A DNA stretch of 64,000 nt, taken from assembly GCA_963726315.1 (NCBI GenBank), contig CAVSBZ010000007.1:310001-374000 (forward strand). The letters are read 5' to 3'. The translations under genes were made by a program, and so were the position numbers. Positions 33,975 to 43,851 of the stretch are shown piece by piece (positions within the stretch are counted from its first letter, which is position 1; every line of letters begins with the position of its first letter). The notes below the pieces were generated by a model. The model had not been told where the DNA came from, did not search any database, and saw only the letters and a list, made by a program, of their open reading frames with translations. Origin of the DNA: FEB-25 sp963726315. GTDB taxonomy: Bacteria; Chloroflexota; Anaerolineae; Anaerolineales; UBA4823.

Positions 33975-34159
33975 ATAAAAAGGTGGCTGACCCAACTTGC
34001 AGATGAATATACTCTTGCCGGGTGTAACAACAATTTCCTCACTTAGTCAATTATGGATGAAGCGAACAACTCAACAACTGATTTGTTAGTGACCCCGCCT
34101 CGGGTAGATCAAACCTGGCGAAGATTGACCACCAATATCTGACAAATAAGACTAAACTA
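33975..34159 (-). ncRNA. Structured 5' leader RNA upstream of the DUF4367-like gene (element E2)
   Basis: Homologue of E1. Shared blocks on the minus strand are TCAATCTTCGCC (34128-34117), CCGAGGCGGGGTCACTAAC (about 34103-34085) and GTTACACCCGGCAAGAGT (34028-34011). It ends with TCAGCCACCT and a T-run. Middle sequences differ, but complementary changes keep pairing: AACAA/TTGTT here where E1 has AACC/GGTT. An AAGTTGG/CCACCTT hairpin with one mismatch followed by Ts could terminate. About 70 bases separate it from ATG 33906. Confidence 0.65.
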
Positions 34160-34165
34160 GGAGTA

Positions 34166-34193
34166 ATTATACCCTTGGTAGATAGTCTGTCAA
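34166..34193 (-). promoter_or_regulatory. Consensus promoter of leader E2
   Basis: Perfect TTGACA (34193-34188) and TATAAT (34171-34166) with the same 16-base spacer as the cysK promoter. Confidence 0.85.
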
Positions 34194-34204
34194 GTGCAAA
34201 TCAT

Positions 34205-34234
34205 GACTTGTCAGGTTTTCAAAACCTGACAGGT
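34205..34234. repeat. Palindromic repeat, CCTGTCAGG family, copy 3
   Basis: TGTCAGGTTTT and AAAACCTGACA are perfect 11-bp inverted arms around a single C. It lies just upstream of the E2 promoter and downstream of the kamA stop. Confidence 0.75.
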
Positions 34235-34370
34235 ATAATGCACGGCTTTGGGAGGGTAGGGAAATGCCTGAAGTAGCGGCGATAGTAAAAGTCAGGTATT
34301 TAAAGGATGCCCAGTGTTTAAATGGGGAACCACGAGAAAGTGCAGGTAAATGGTTCCTTTTTCCCTATGC

Positions 34371-35723
<1,353 letters not shown>

Positions 35724-35929
35724 ATCGGTCTGCTCCTGTTGAGGGTGAGGTCCTCCAAAAGTAGGAGGAGTATATCCTGTTTATTACGAAATGACAATAA
35801 AAGGAGGTTTAGAAGAATTATCCATATGGGTGCCCGGAGACCTGGCCCTCCGCCACGACGGAAATCTGGTCATAAGGGCATATAGCTTTCGACATTCTGC
35901 AGCCAGAACCGGTGATCCTGATTAAACCC

Positions 35930-35952
35930 GGGGCGCCCAAATCGGGCGCCCC
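35930..35952. repeat. Palindromic hairpin repeat, GGGGCGCCC type
   Basis: GGGGCGCCC (35930-35938) and GGGCGCCCC (35944-35952) form a perfect 9-bp stem with a five-base loop, followed by TATAGG. It lies 36 bases past the stop of the cupredoxin gene and may end its transcript. The rest of 35724-35987 shows nothing further. Confidence 0.8.
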
Positions 35953-35987
35953 TATAGGAATTCTTTACCGTTTCAACACCACGCAAT

Positions 35988-37064
35988 TTACGGGACTACC
36001 TTTAGCATGCCGATCATCCCACTGGTATCGTGCAGCAAGCATTCGTATGAAATGTCTCCACTGATATCACCAATAGTCAGGGTGTAGCTTTTAGGACCAG
36101 GGTTAAGCGGGTCCAATAGACCTGAGCTGTAGACCATGTCACGGGTAAGTGGCAGGCCAGGGTTGATCGGAAATAGTACATCGGGGTTGATCAGCAGGAA
36201 TGGCGGGCCAGGTGGGTTGGGAACCGGGATAATGAAGCTGATATCCGGGAAACCGTTGAGGAAGGTGACGGTGTGGGGAGCAGCGACATTCGCTGCGCTA
36301 AGCATAAAGGTGACTGTGTCTCCCGGATGGACGACCAGCTTTCCGGGGAAGAAGTCCATCAGGTCGTACTGACCTTGTTCCCATCCTATCAAGACGGTGT
36401 AGCTGGTGGTGCCATCCGGATTGTGCTGGGGAGCTGGGACTGCGGCCATTGCCTGTCCAAATAACATATTAGCGCGGGCAATCTGCTGTTTGATCTGAAG
36501 TCGTGCCTGAGCGGAGACAGCGGCCGGGGAGGGGATATTAACCGAGGGCGGTTCAACCACGACCGTACCAGACATCATCATGCCATGAATGATGCATATA
36601 TAATCGAAGGTGCCCTGTTGGGTGAAGGTAAGGCTGAACTGGGTTGGATTCCCTGGGTCGGTGGACATGACCCCCGAGTTGGCATACGATGTTCCATCAT
36701 ACATTCCGTCTTGTGGGGCGATGGGGAAAGCGACCATTGGGTTGAGCATCAATGTTCCGGGTGGGAAGGGATCGGGTGCCGGGATGATAAGGGGGGGTTG
36801 ATCTGTGCCAGCGAGGAACGTGACGGTGTGGATCTCGTGGGTATTCTGCTTCCACAGCACTGTATCACCCACGTGAATACGTAGCGTTGCGGGGAAAAAA
36901 GCCATTACGCTGCTGGCGTGGGAAAGGTTCTCAGCGCCAACAATGACGGTATAAGTCTGTGTTGAAGTAATTGCTGTTGCCGCCGAGGCGGGCAATGCCA
37001 GACCAAAGGCGTTAAATAAAAAAGCAAGTATTACGATTAAACTGAATATGGATACCCTTTTCAT
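35988..37064 (-). CDS. Secreted protein with two cupredoxin domains
   Basis: 358 residues. Signal peptide (MKRVSIFSLIVILAFLF...ASA) with AGGAGG before ATG 37064; the longer frame from 37136 is not used. Two plastocyanin-like domains follow in tandem. Domain 1 has a histidine in NTHEIHTVTF and the ligand loop YICIIHGMMMSG (Cys-His-Met). Domain 2 has APHTVTFLNG and YECLLHDTSGMIG. Type-1 copper sites for electron transfer are therefore likely in domain 1 and probable in domain 2, where the Met spacing is longer. Probably extracytoplasmic. No oxidase or reductase gene adjoins it. Confidence 0.9.
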   Translation of the reverse strand: MKRVSIFSLIVILAFLFNAFGLALPASAATAITSTQTYTVIVGAENLSHASSVMAFFPATLRIHVGDTVLWKQNTHEIHTVTFLAGTDQPPLIIPAPDPFPPGTLMLNPMVAFPIAPQDGMYDGTSYANSGVMSTDPGNPTQFSLTFTQQGTFDYICIIHGMMMSGTVVVEPPSVNIPSPAAVSAQARLQIKQQIARANMLFGQAMAAVPAPQHNPDGTTSYTVLIGWEQGQYDLMDFFPGKLVVHPGDTVTFMLSAANVAAPHTVTFLNGFPDISFIIPVPNPPGPPFLLINPDVLFPINPGLPLTRDMVYSSGLLDPLNPGPKSYTLTIGDISGDISYECLLHDTSGMIGMLKVVP

Positions 37065-37825
37065 TAATTTCCTCCTATTGAAAATTTGAAATTGGGAATG
37101 TACGGCTAGATTTCCTATGTACCCAATTGTATTCATTAAACTTAGTATTATTTAGAGAATTCAATTAATTTCTGATGAGTGTTTGGTGGTGATGATCGTG
37201 TCCAATTTATAAGTCTGCTGCACAATTTTTAGTGCAGTCAAGACAGGATGATACAGCTGAAGATAGCCTTAGGAATAATAATGCTACTGGTTGAATTAAG
37301 TAAATAATAATTAGCATTCTATTCATCTCAGCAAACAGGTTTACACTTATTCGTCTGGTGAAAAAAACGAATCGGAACGAAGGTATTTTGTGGTGCGGAG
37401 GCATGCTCCTTCCAAGGGCACTGGGGGGCGCTCGGCCATTGCACCGAGTGAAATTGGGCGAAAAGATTTAACCATAATTATTTAACCACTGAGAACATCC
37501 CCTCTAAGTTCAGTCGGGGACTGGCAAAGAACACAGAGAAATACATTTTAATTATATTATAGCCGTGGACCATCGATCCCGGATTTATTGTTAATTTGTA
37601 ATTGAGGAATCCCCCCCTACTCTTAGGGGAAATACCCGTTCTTTGGGCTTGTGGCAATCTTCTCTACACGAGGGTCATGACCGATGGAAGGGAAAGTAGC
37701 TAAACCATCCACGAATATTTTCACGAATACATGAATTTTTGGAGCACGAAAATCACGAAATAAAATGGAATGGGTTCGCTCACAGAAATCGTTCGCTGTA
37801 CTACGTTGCAAAATGCGCTCCTTGC

Positions 37826-37900
37826 CGCTCGAAAGAACCTCGCAATTCCTCGCTCGAAAGAACCTCGCGATTCCTCGCTCGAAAGAACCTCGCGATTTCT
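37826..37900. repeat. 25-bp tandem repeat (three units)
   Basis: Three consecutive 25-bp units beginning CGCTCGAAAGAACCTCGC at 37826, 37851 and 37876, with a partial fourth, and another copy of the core at 38031-38050. There are no unique spacers between units, so it is not a CRISPR. Confidence 0.85.
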
Positions 37901-38067
37901 CGCTCGAAGACCCTGGTGCGAATATAAAGACACCACATGCTTCGCGACTAGGTCGCTCGATAAAGCCGGTACGAACATGGGGACATCCGGTAGAGAGAAC
38001 CGGACTGGCTCGCAGGCTTCACGATCCCCGCTCGAAAGAACCTCGCGATCCGGCAGAATGCGCTCTC

Positions 38068-38101
38068 AATTGTTTCGCGAAAAAAATAAATCGAAACAAT
38101 T
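38068..38101. repeat. Hairpin repeat, AATTGTTTCG family, copy 2
   Basis: AATTGTTTCG (38068-38077) and CGAAACAATT (38092-38101) pair around CGAAAAAAATAAAT. It is the reverse complement of the element at 26352-26389. Confidence 0.8.
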
Positions 38102-38767
38102 CAGAAGTGAGAAATTGGGTGAATACAGCAGACAAACGTGCTCAAGTTTTGTCATCAGTAGAGGGAGGGATAGGTGAGGGGGTGGATGAATTTGATTCCT
38201 GGTAAGCGACTTGGCCCCCTCCAGGTGCAGTGGGGGGCAGACCCGCTCCAAGAACAGTGGGGAATTTAAGACATAACCAAGAGTGTGAATCCAGAAATCT
38301 GGATTCAAATCCAAGAATCTGGAAAAAAGTGCCATCCTCATCCCCTCCATTAATTACATCCCTTATAATCTGTTTTAATCTTTTGAATCTTTGATTCTGT
38401 GAAGACTGAATTAAAGACAAGAGATAGAGAAGAAAAGGAATGAGGATTAAAGAGGATGGCGGGAGTCCAAATTCTTGGATTCTGGAATCGGGAAATGCGA
38501 TCCGGGGAACGTGAAAGGATAGAATCGGTACGAACAGGCAGCATTCGAGAACCCTCCTTAACAGGTGAATGAATGGAGGCGCCTGGCACGATGAGCGTCC
38601 TGAGCCCAGTGGAGCCGCATGAAAAAAGCCGGATATAGGTCTGGGTAGGGGCATGTGCCGGATTACAGGTGCCTGTTCCTGACTGCGTTAGGGAGGAGCG
38701 ACCTCCCCGCCCCAGGTTACGCCTAGCAGCTGGATCCAAGGGGTAAGGACTGTGGGGGGCAACGGGG

Positions 38768-38835
38768 GTGAGTAATTACAGTTATAGTATAGCACAAATG
38801 TTCTAATCCACAAGGGGTTTAAGAGATTTAAGGTT
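38768..38835 (-). promoter_or_regulatory. Promoter-bearing dispersed segment, copy 2
   Basis: Minus strand: TTGTGG (38813-38808), 16 bases, TATACT (38791-38786), then GTAATTACTCAC. About 60 bases match the segment at 25724-25785 in reverse orientation. A transcript would run leftward into 38.7 kb, where GC-rich hairpin-forming sequence but no gene is seen. Confidence 0.55.
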
Positions 38836-39574
38836 TCGAATTATCTGGAATTTTACAGGAGAAAATGGTCGTTTTTTAGAGAAATTCTCTGATTTTACAC
38901 AAGGGTATTTATTTTTGAGCAGAAACGAAAAAATTGAACGGAATTATAGCGATAAGGGAGAGCGGTACGGAAGATCACTGCAACTGGAAGACCACCAGAT
39001 ATTGGAGGGAGCGGTGAAATGGTTTTAAATCCCAACCAAGAACAAAAGAATTTTCTTTCTCAGTGTTCTCGGTGTTCTCAGTGGTGATATGTTTTAATTT
39101 CCCAACCGAGAAGGGCTGGTCACGCGCCACCAAAACAGGTGGCACAATGCCAGCCCCTACAGAAAATACTAGATTGCTTCACGTCGCTTTGCTCGGTGCA
39201 GGCGTGACCGGAAGAACATCGGGATCAGCCCCCTCCAGGTGCGGTGGGGGGCGGGACCCTCTCCAAGTGTTGGTGTAGGTAGGTCGATTACGGTATCAAT
39301 GAAGAATGACTATTGGAATACTTGTATTAAGGTAAGATTAATGCTATATTCTTTAAGCAACCAAGCGACAATCCTGTGCTGAACCACGGGGGACCATCCA
39401 AGCAACCTGACAAATAAATGCCCTTTGGGGGGTAGAAAATTCAACCAGTAGAGCTGGATTTTCAGCTGGTGATCTTCTCATCATAATAGATATATTCAGA
39501 TAATGAAGCCATAACTATGAAGAAAACAATCCATAACACGCGATCTATTTTGATGGGGCATATGCAGATAATAG

Positions 39575-40812
39575 ATGATTATTATGAATACCAAGGTTGA
39601 ATCACCGGAGATTCGAAGGGCACCCGATTCAGCTCGACTGCACTACCTCGACTGGCTGCGTGTGCTGGCTATTCTGATGGTCTTCCTTTTCCACGCCGTG
39701 CACCCTTTTGATTTCGGTGACTGGCAAGTCAAGAACGTCGCGCAAAGCGAGATCCTCACCATCATCCTCTTGCTTCTGTCCATATGGGGGATGCCCTTTT
39801 TTTTCTGGTGGCGGGAGCAGGCAGCTGGTTCGCTTTGCAGAAACGCTCGGGGCGCCAGTATATGCAGGAAAGATTCTATCGCTTGGTCATACCTTTTATC
39901 GTCGGATTTGTTCTGTTCTCGCCGATTGAGTACTACATCGAAAACATGAACAAAATGCAAAGAGGGTTACAGACTTCCTTTCAGGGGTTCCTTTCAGTAT
40001 TCTCTACTTTCAACCCCTTGTTGTTGCGTTTCCCGGGCTTCAGCTCCAGATGGCTGGGGTATGGTTATCACCTGTGGTTCCTGGGATTTTTATTCTGCTT
40101 TGCATTGATCACGCTGCCTTTCTTCTTGTGGTTGAAGAAAAAAACGGGGATGTGTCTCCTTTCGTGGATGGCAAAATTATGTGAACATCGAGGCGGTCTT
40201 CTCCTATTTATCATTCCCTTCGCCGCCGTAAAGCTTCTCCTGGTTCCTCTCGCTCCTTTAGAACACGATTGGGCGGACTTTATATTTCAAATGTGCTTCT
40301 TTGCCCTGGGATACATCTTGTTTACTGATGAACGTTTTACCAGTGCCATCCGCAGGGATTGGTTAATTTTGTTGACCTTTCCGACCGTCATTGTAATAGG
40401 ATTGCTGGGGATGTACCTGGCAGACCTCCCGGTGTTGTCATGGTCTGAGACAGCGGGCATTCCGCAGTTCTATCTCCTTCAAATCTTCGTCACTATCATC
40501 GCGGTATGTTATTCTCTCACAATGTTGTTCGTCGGGATGCGCTTATTGGATTTTAGCAACAGGTGGTTGCGCTATGGGCAGGAAGCAGCTTTGCCATTTT
40601 TTGTGCTCCACCAGCCGGTGATCATCATGATCGCTTTCTTCGTTGTACAATGGAATGCAGATATTCTGGTCAAACTGCCTGTCGTTGTCATGAGTTCCTT
40701 TGCGGTCACTATTGGCTTATATGAATTGATTGTCCGTCGGATCAACCCACTCCGGCTGTTGTTTGGGATGAAATCGCGAAGCTTTGATACAGCACAAGCC
40801 GGGAAAGTATAG
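39575..40812 (+). CDS. Acyltransferase-3-family membrane protein, single-base frameshift
   Basis: About 412 residues across one frame change. It starts with LHYLDWLRVLAILMVFLFH, the RxxA...H signature of acyltransferase 3 proteins, and continues with ten or so membrane helices (GYGYHLWFLGFLFCF; LPFFVLHQPVIIMIAFFV). These proteins O-acylate sugars or other surface compounds, or in related cases glucans. The frame is lost in a T8 run (39797-39804); nine Ts would join GMPFFF to LVAGAGSWFAL. Everything downstream is intact, so a read error is likely. ATG 39584 is a possible alternative start. The serine hydrolase follows after 22 bases. Confidence 0.8.
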
Positions 40813-40834
40813 ACCTTTAATATAGGAGAAACTT

Positions 40835-42340
40835 ATGCGTAAGCGAATTATTCTTGCCGGAGTTATAGCTGTGACTGTCCTAGCGGTTTTGGCGGTTTTA
40901 GCAATTGTGTTCTTTCCCCGATATCGTGAACCAGAACAACAGGTCTTCACCCCAACCTACTGGCCAACCAATGGATGGCAAACCAGCACACCGGAGGATC
41001 AAGGTCTTGACTCGGTCAAACTGGCTCAGGTGCTCGAGAAAATCCAAAAGAAAAACATACAGATCAACAGCCTGTTGGTCATTCGTAACGGCAAGCTGGT
41101 GCTGGATGCCTACTTCTACAACCCGTACGATGGAAAGTATCCGCACGACATGGCTTCCGTGACCAAAAGTGTCATGACCACCCTGATTGGTATCGCCGCA
41201 GGTCAAGGAAAGATCAAATTGGATGAACCTATGCTGTCTTACTTCCCGAACCGGACGATAGCTAACCTGGATGAGCGCAAAGAACACATCACCGTCAGAC
41301 ACTTGACGGGCATGGTGAATGGGTTTGATTCGGGCTGCATGGCTGGAGACATGGAAACCCTCAACCAGATGCGCTCCAACCCCGACTGGGTTCAAGCCAG
41401 CCTTGACCGGGAGATGGTTCGGGAACCTGGGAAGAAATTTTGCTACGACAGCCCCGGGATGCACTTGCTTTCGGCGATCCTGCAGGAGGCGACTGGGATG
41501 ACCGCGCTAGAATATGCCCAACAATACCTGTTTGAGCCGCTGGGCATTAAGGATGTGATCTGGGAATCTGACCCACAGGGATACACACGTGGCTGGGGCG
41601 ATCTACATCTTAAACCACAAGATGCAGCCAAGATCGGATTCCTGTTCCTGAATCAAGGTAGTTGGGATGGACAGCAGATCGTCCCGGCTGACTGGGTGAA
41701 GGAGGCAACCAGGAAGCAAGTCAACGCAGGAGCGGATGATTACGGTTATGGTTGGTGGATCTATGATACCAGTTATGGTGCCTCGGGTCGTGAGGGACAG
41801 CACATCTACGTCGTTCAATCAATCAATGCCATTGTGGTCACAACTGGCGGTGGTTTTGAATATGACCAGATAGATCCATTGCTGTCTGCCGCAGTAATCG
41901 ACCCAGCCAAGCCTCTGCCAGCCAACCCTGAGGGCGTCGCCCAGCTTGACGCCGCGTTGGGATCCCTGGTGAAGGCACTGCCTGCCCTGCCCGCAGGAGA
42001 GATTCCACAGACCGCTCAAGTGATTTCAGGTAATACCTATATTTTTGAGCCAAACCCGGTCATGCTGGAGAGAGCGACGCTTGATTTCAATGATCCTGCT
42101 GAGGCGAGGATAGATGTCCGCCTGTTTGGCAGTGATGCCACGTGGCTGGTTGGGCTGGATGAACAGTACCACCAGTCACCCGATGGGTCATTGCAGCGTG
42201 GTTACTGGAAGGATGCACGGACCTTTGTGATCGAAGTCTTCGATGTGGGCGTCAACGACCGGCAATTTACCTTCACGGATGGCCAGTTACTGGTAGAAGC
42301 TGATGGGATGTCGATTGACGGAAAGATGGAAAACCCGTAA
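40835..42340 (+). CDS. Serine hydrolase, beta-lactamase class C family
   Basis: 501 residues. N-terminal membrane helix (residues 5-28), so the enzyme is probably exported or anchored. The nucleophile motif is SVTKSVMTTLIG (Ser-x-x-Lys near residue 110) and the Tyr-x-Asn-like motif is CYDSPGMHLL. A C-terminal beta-sandwich of about 110 residues (TYIFEPNPVMLERATLDFN) follows. The family includes esterases, D-aminopeptidases and penicillin-binding relatives. AGGAGAAA precedes the ATG. Likely co-transcribed with the acyltransferase. Confidence 0.92.
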   Translation: MRKRIILAGVIAVTVLAVLAVLAIVFFPRYREPEQQVFTPTYWPTNGWQTSTPEDQGLDSVKLAQVLEKIQKKNIQINSLLVIRNGKLVLDAYFYNPYDGKYPHDMASVTKSVMTTLIGIAAGQGKIKLDEPMLSYFPNRTIANLDERKEHITVRHLTGMVNGFDSGCMAGDMETLNQMRSNPDWVQASLDREMVREPGKKFCYDSPGMHLLSAILQEATGMTALEYAQQYLFEPLGIKDVIWESDPQGYTRGWGDLHLKPQDAAKIGFLFLNQGSWDGQQIVPADWVKEATRKQVNAGADDYGYGWWIYDTSYGASGREGQHIYVVQSINAIVVTTGGGFEYDQIDPLLSAAVIDPAKPLPANPEGVAQLDAALGSLVKALPALPAGEIPQTAQVISGNTYIFEPNPVMLERATLDFNDPAEARIDVRLFGSDATWLVGLDEQYHQSPDGSLQRGYWKDARTFVIEVFDVGVNDRQFTFTDGQLLVEADGMSIDGKMENP

Positions 42341-42490
42341 AGCCTGAGATCAATAAAAAGTAAACGCGGAATATTAATAATAGTGTTTATTTTTATCTGA
42401 TAGCTAATTACTGTATATTTCTAAATACCTTACTATGAGAAATCATAAGCCTTCTTATACCCTTTGAAAAACCAGAACATCAGTGATCTT

Positions 42491-42525
42491 CTATACCGAT
42501 AGGGTGCTCTCCCCTATCGGTATAG
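42491..42525. repeat. Perfect 14-bp inverted repeat
   Basis: CTATACCGATAGGG (42491-42504) and CCCTATCGGTATAG (42512-42525), loop of seven bases. GATCTTCTA flanks it on both sides. Related CTTCTGTACCGATC strings lie at 25943-25983. Confidence 0.85.
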
Positions 42526-42809
42526 CGATCTTCTACATCGTGCAATTTCCCAGATGCAGTGGGGGGCGGGTCCACTCCAGGAGCAGTGGGGGGCGGGTCC
42601 CCTCCCGTCTTCAGACCAGGCACAAGTTTGCGCCATTACAGAAAAAAAACTTTGCAACCCTTTGTGACGGAGGGCGTTCAAATGGCGTACCATCTGGATG
42701 GTCATAGAGGTGTTGGGTTTCGTAAAAAACGCTAAATCCGGTATGGGGCATACCGGGCAACCCTGGTAGAAAAACAAACCGGGGGACCCCAACCTACAAA
42801 AACCAAGAA

Positions 42810-42831
42810 GGGCGAAGCGATTGCTTCGCCC
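42810..42831. repeat. Palindromic hairpin repeat, GGGCGAAGC type
   Basis: GGGCGAAGC / GCTTCGCCC, 9-bp perfect stem with a four-base loop, followed by CCTACATAAA. Confidence 0.85.
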
Positions 42832-42956
42832 CTACATAAATTGAAAGAATTTTGTTTCTCCGCGTTCTCTGTGGGCTCAGCTGTGAAATGGTTTTAAGCA
42901 AGAAAAAGACGTTGGGTTTCGCAAGTACTGCTCTACCCAACCTACAAAAACAAGAC

Positions 42957-42976
42957 GGGCTGGTCTCGACCAGCCC
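42957..42976. repeat. Palindromic hairpin repeat, GGGCTGGT type
   Basis: GGGCTGGT / ACCAGCCC, 8-bp perfect stem with a four-base loop, followed by CTACATAAA. The stem differs from the copy at 42810 while the tail is the same. Confidence 0.85.
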
Positions 42977-43280
42977 CTACATAAACCGAAAGAATCTTTT
43001 CTCCGCGTTATCAGCGGTCTCGGCGGTTAATTAATATAAAATCAGGCGTTGGGTTTCGCAAAAACCGCTGAATCCGGTATGAGGACATACCGGACAACCC
43101 CGATAGAAAACCAAGCCGGGTGGCCATAACCTATACAAATAAAAACTAAATCCGGGTTTACGAGTGGTGCTATCTCTCTTATAAGCTCGCTCCTCCAACA
43201 CTTATGTACGTCTAATGTGCATCCTCGGGCGGTTTTCATAGAGGCGTTTATAATAGAAGGATAGGGAAAGGAGACAGATT

Positions 43281-43589
43281 ATGCGAAGACGTGGAGTAGG
43301 TGGTCCGATGAGACGGGGTATGATGCGCAGGCATCGCAGGATGCGCCGGCGAATGCGACGAAGAATGATCATCGGCGGTGCAGTGCTGGTTGCCGCTGGG
43401 ACGAGTGCGGTGAAGATGTCTCAGAAGGAAGTAGACCAGGTGGAGCAACAAACTGGACAAAAAGTTGAGAACCTGTCGGAAGAGCAGCTGGATAGCGCTA
43501 TGGAGACACTCGGCATCGAAGGTCAGGAGCCAACCGATCAGGAGATTGCTGCCCTGGAAGCGGAAGAGGATAAGAACCCATCCGTCTGA
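43281..43589 (+). CDS. Small membrane protein with Arg-rich N-terminus
   Basis: 102 residues, no family recognised. Residues 1-28 are dominated by Arg and Met (MRRRGVGG...RRRMRRRM). A short hydrophobic helix IIGGAVLVAAGTSAV follows, then an acidic helical tail (QKEVDQVEQQTGQKVENLSEEQLDSA). The charge pattern predicts a cytoplasmic basic head, one membrane span and an acidic exposed domain. GGAAAGGAG precedes the ATG. It has repeat islands upstream and the decarboxylase downstream on the same strand. Confidence 0.85.
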   Translation: MRRRGVGGPMRRGMMRRHRRMRRRMRRRMIIGGAVLVAAGTSAVKMSQKEVDQVEQQTGQKVENLSEEQLDSAMETLGIEGQEPTDQEIAALEAEEDKNPSV

Positions 43590-43851
43590 TGATAAGATTT
43601 ACCGATTAAGCATTGGTGCCGGGCGATATCGCCTACCCGGCACCTATGTCATCTGATCCAATCAGTAGAAAATCCCTGACTGTCAGATAGCAACTCCCAG
43701 TCAGGCTGTGAATTGCTGCGTGGGAAAAGTACGGGACGAAGCTAACGCCTAAAAATTCGCACAACCGGGTGATCTGACCTGGATATAATATAACGCTTCA
43801 TTATCGATTGCACGGTAATGGGTAGTATTTGCAATTATAAGGAGATACTTG

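Larger units (their letters stand above)
37137..39574. other. Gene-free repeat island
   Basis: About 2.4 kb with no convincing gene; frames here have no recognisable protein pattern. It holds a 25-bp tandem array (37826), a hairpin repeat (38068), a promoter-bearing segment (38768), CCCCTCCAGGTGCAGTGGGG-type blocks (38214-38262, 39228-39262), a TCTCGGTGTTCTCAGTGG block (39060-39090) and a GGGCTGG...CCAGCCCCTACA hairpin (39113-39160). Polypurine stretches lie at 38401-38460. Confidence 0.7.
42341..43280. other. Second gene-free repeat island
   Basis: About 940 bases without a supported gene. In order: a perfect inverted repeat (42491), two GCAGTGGGGGGCGGGTCC units (42558-42606), three GTTGGGTTTCGC...CCTACAAA blocks (42712, 42911, 43045), two GGGC...GCCCCTACA hairpins (42810, 42957) and two TTCTCCGCGTT blocks (42858, 43001). 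All have relatives elsewhere in the window or within the island. Confidence 0.7.

Noticed and set aside
38142..38739. Two overlapping minus-strand frames of 129-170 codons
   Set aside because: They lie in repeat-rich, polypurine sequence, lack starts with support and match no recognisable domain.
38590..38790. SRP, 6S or RNase P RNA transcribed leftward from the 38.8 kb promoter
   Set aside because: GC-rich and hairpin-prone, but I find none of the conserved cores of those RNAs.
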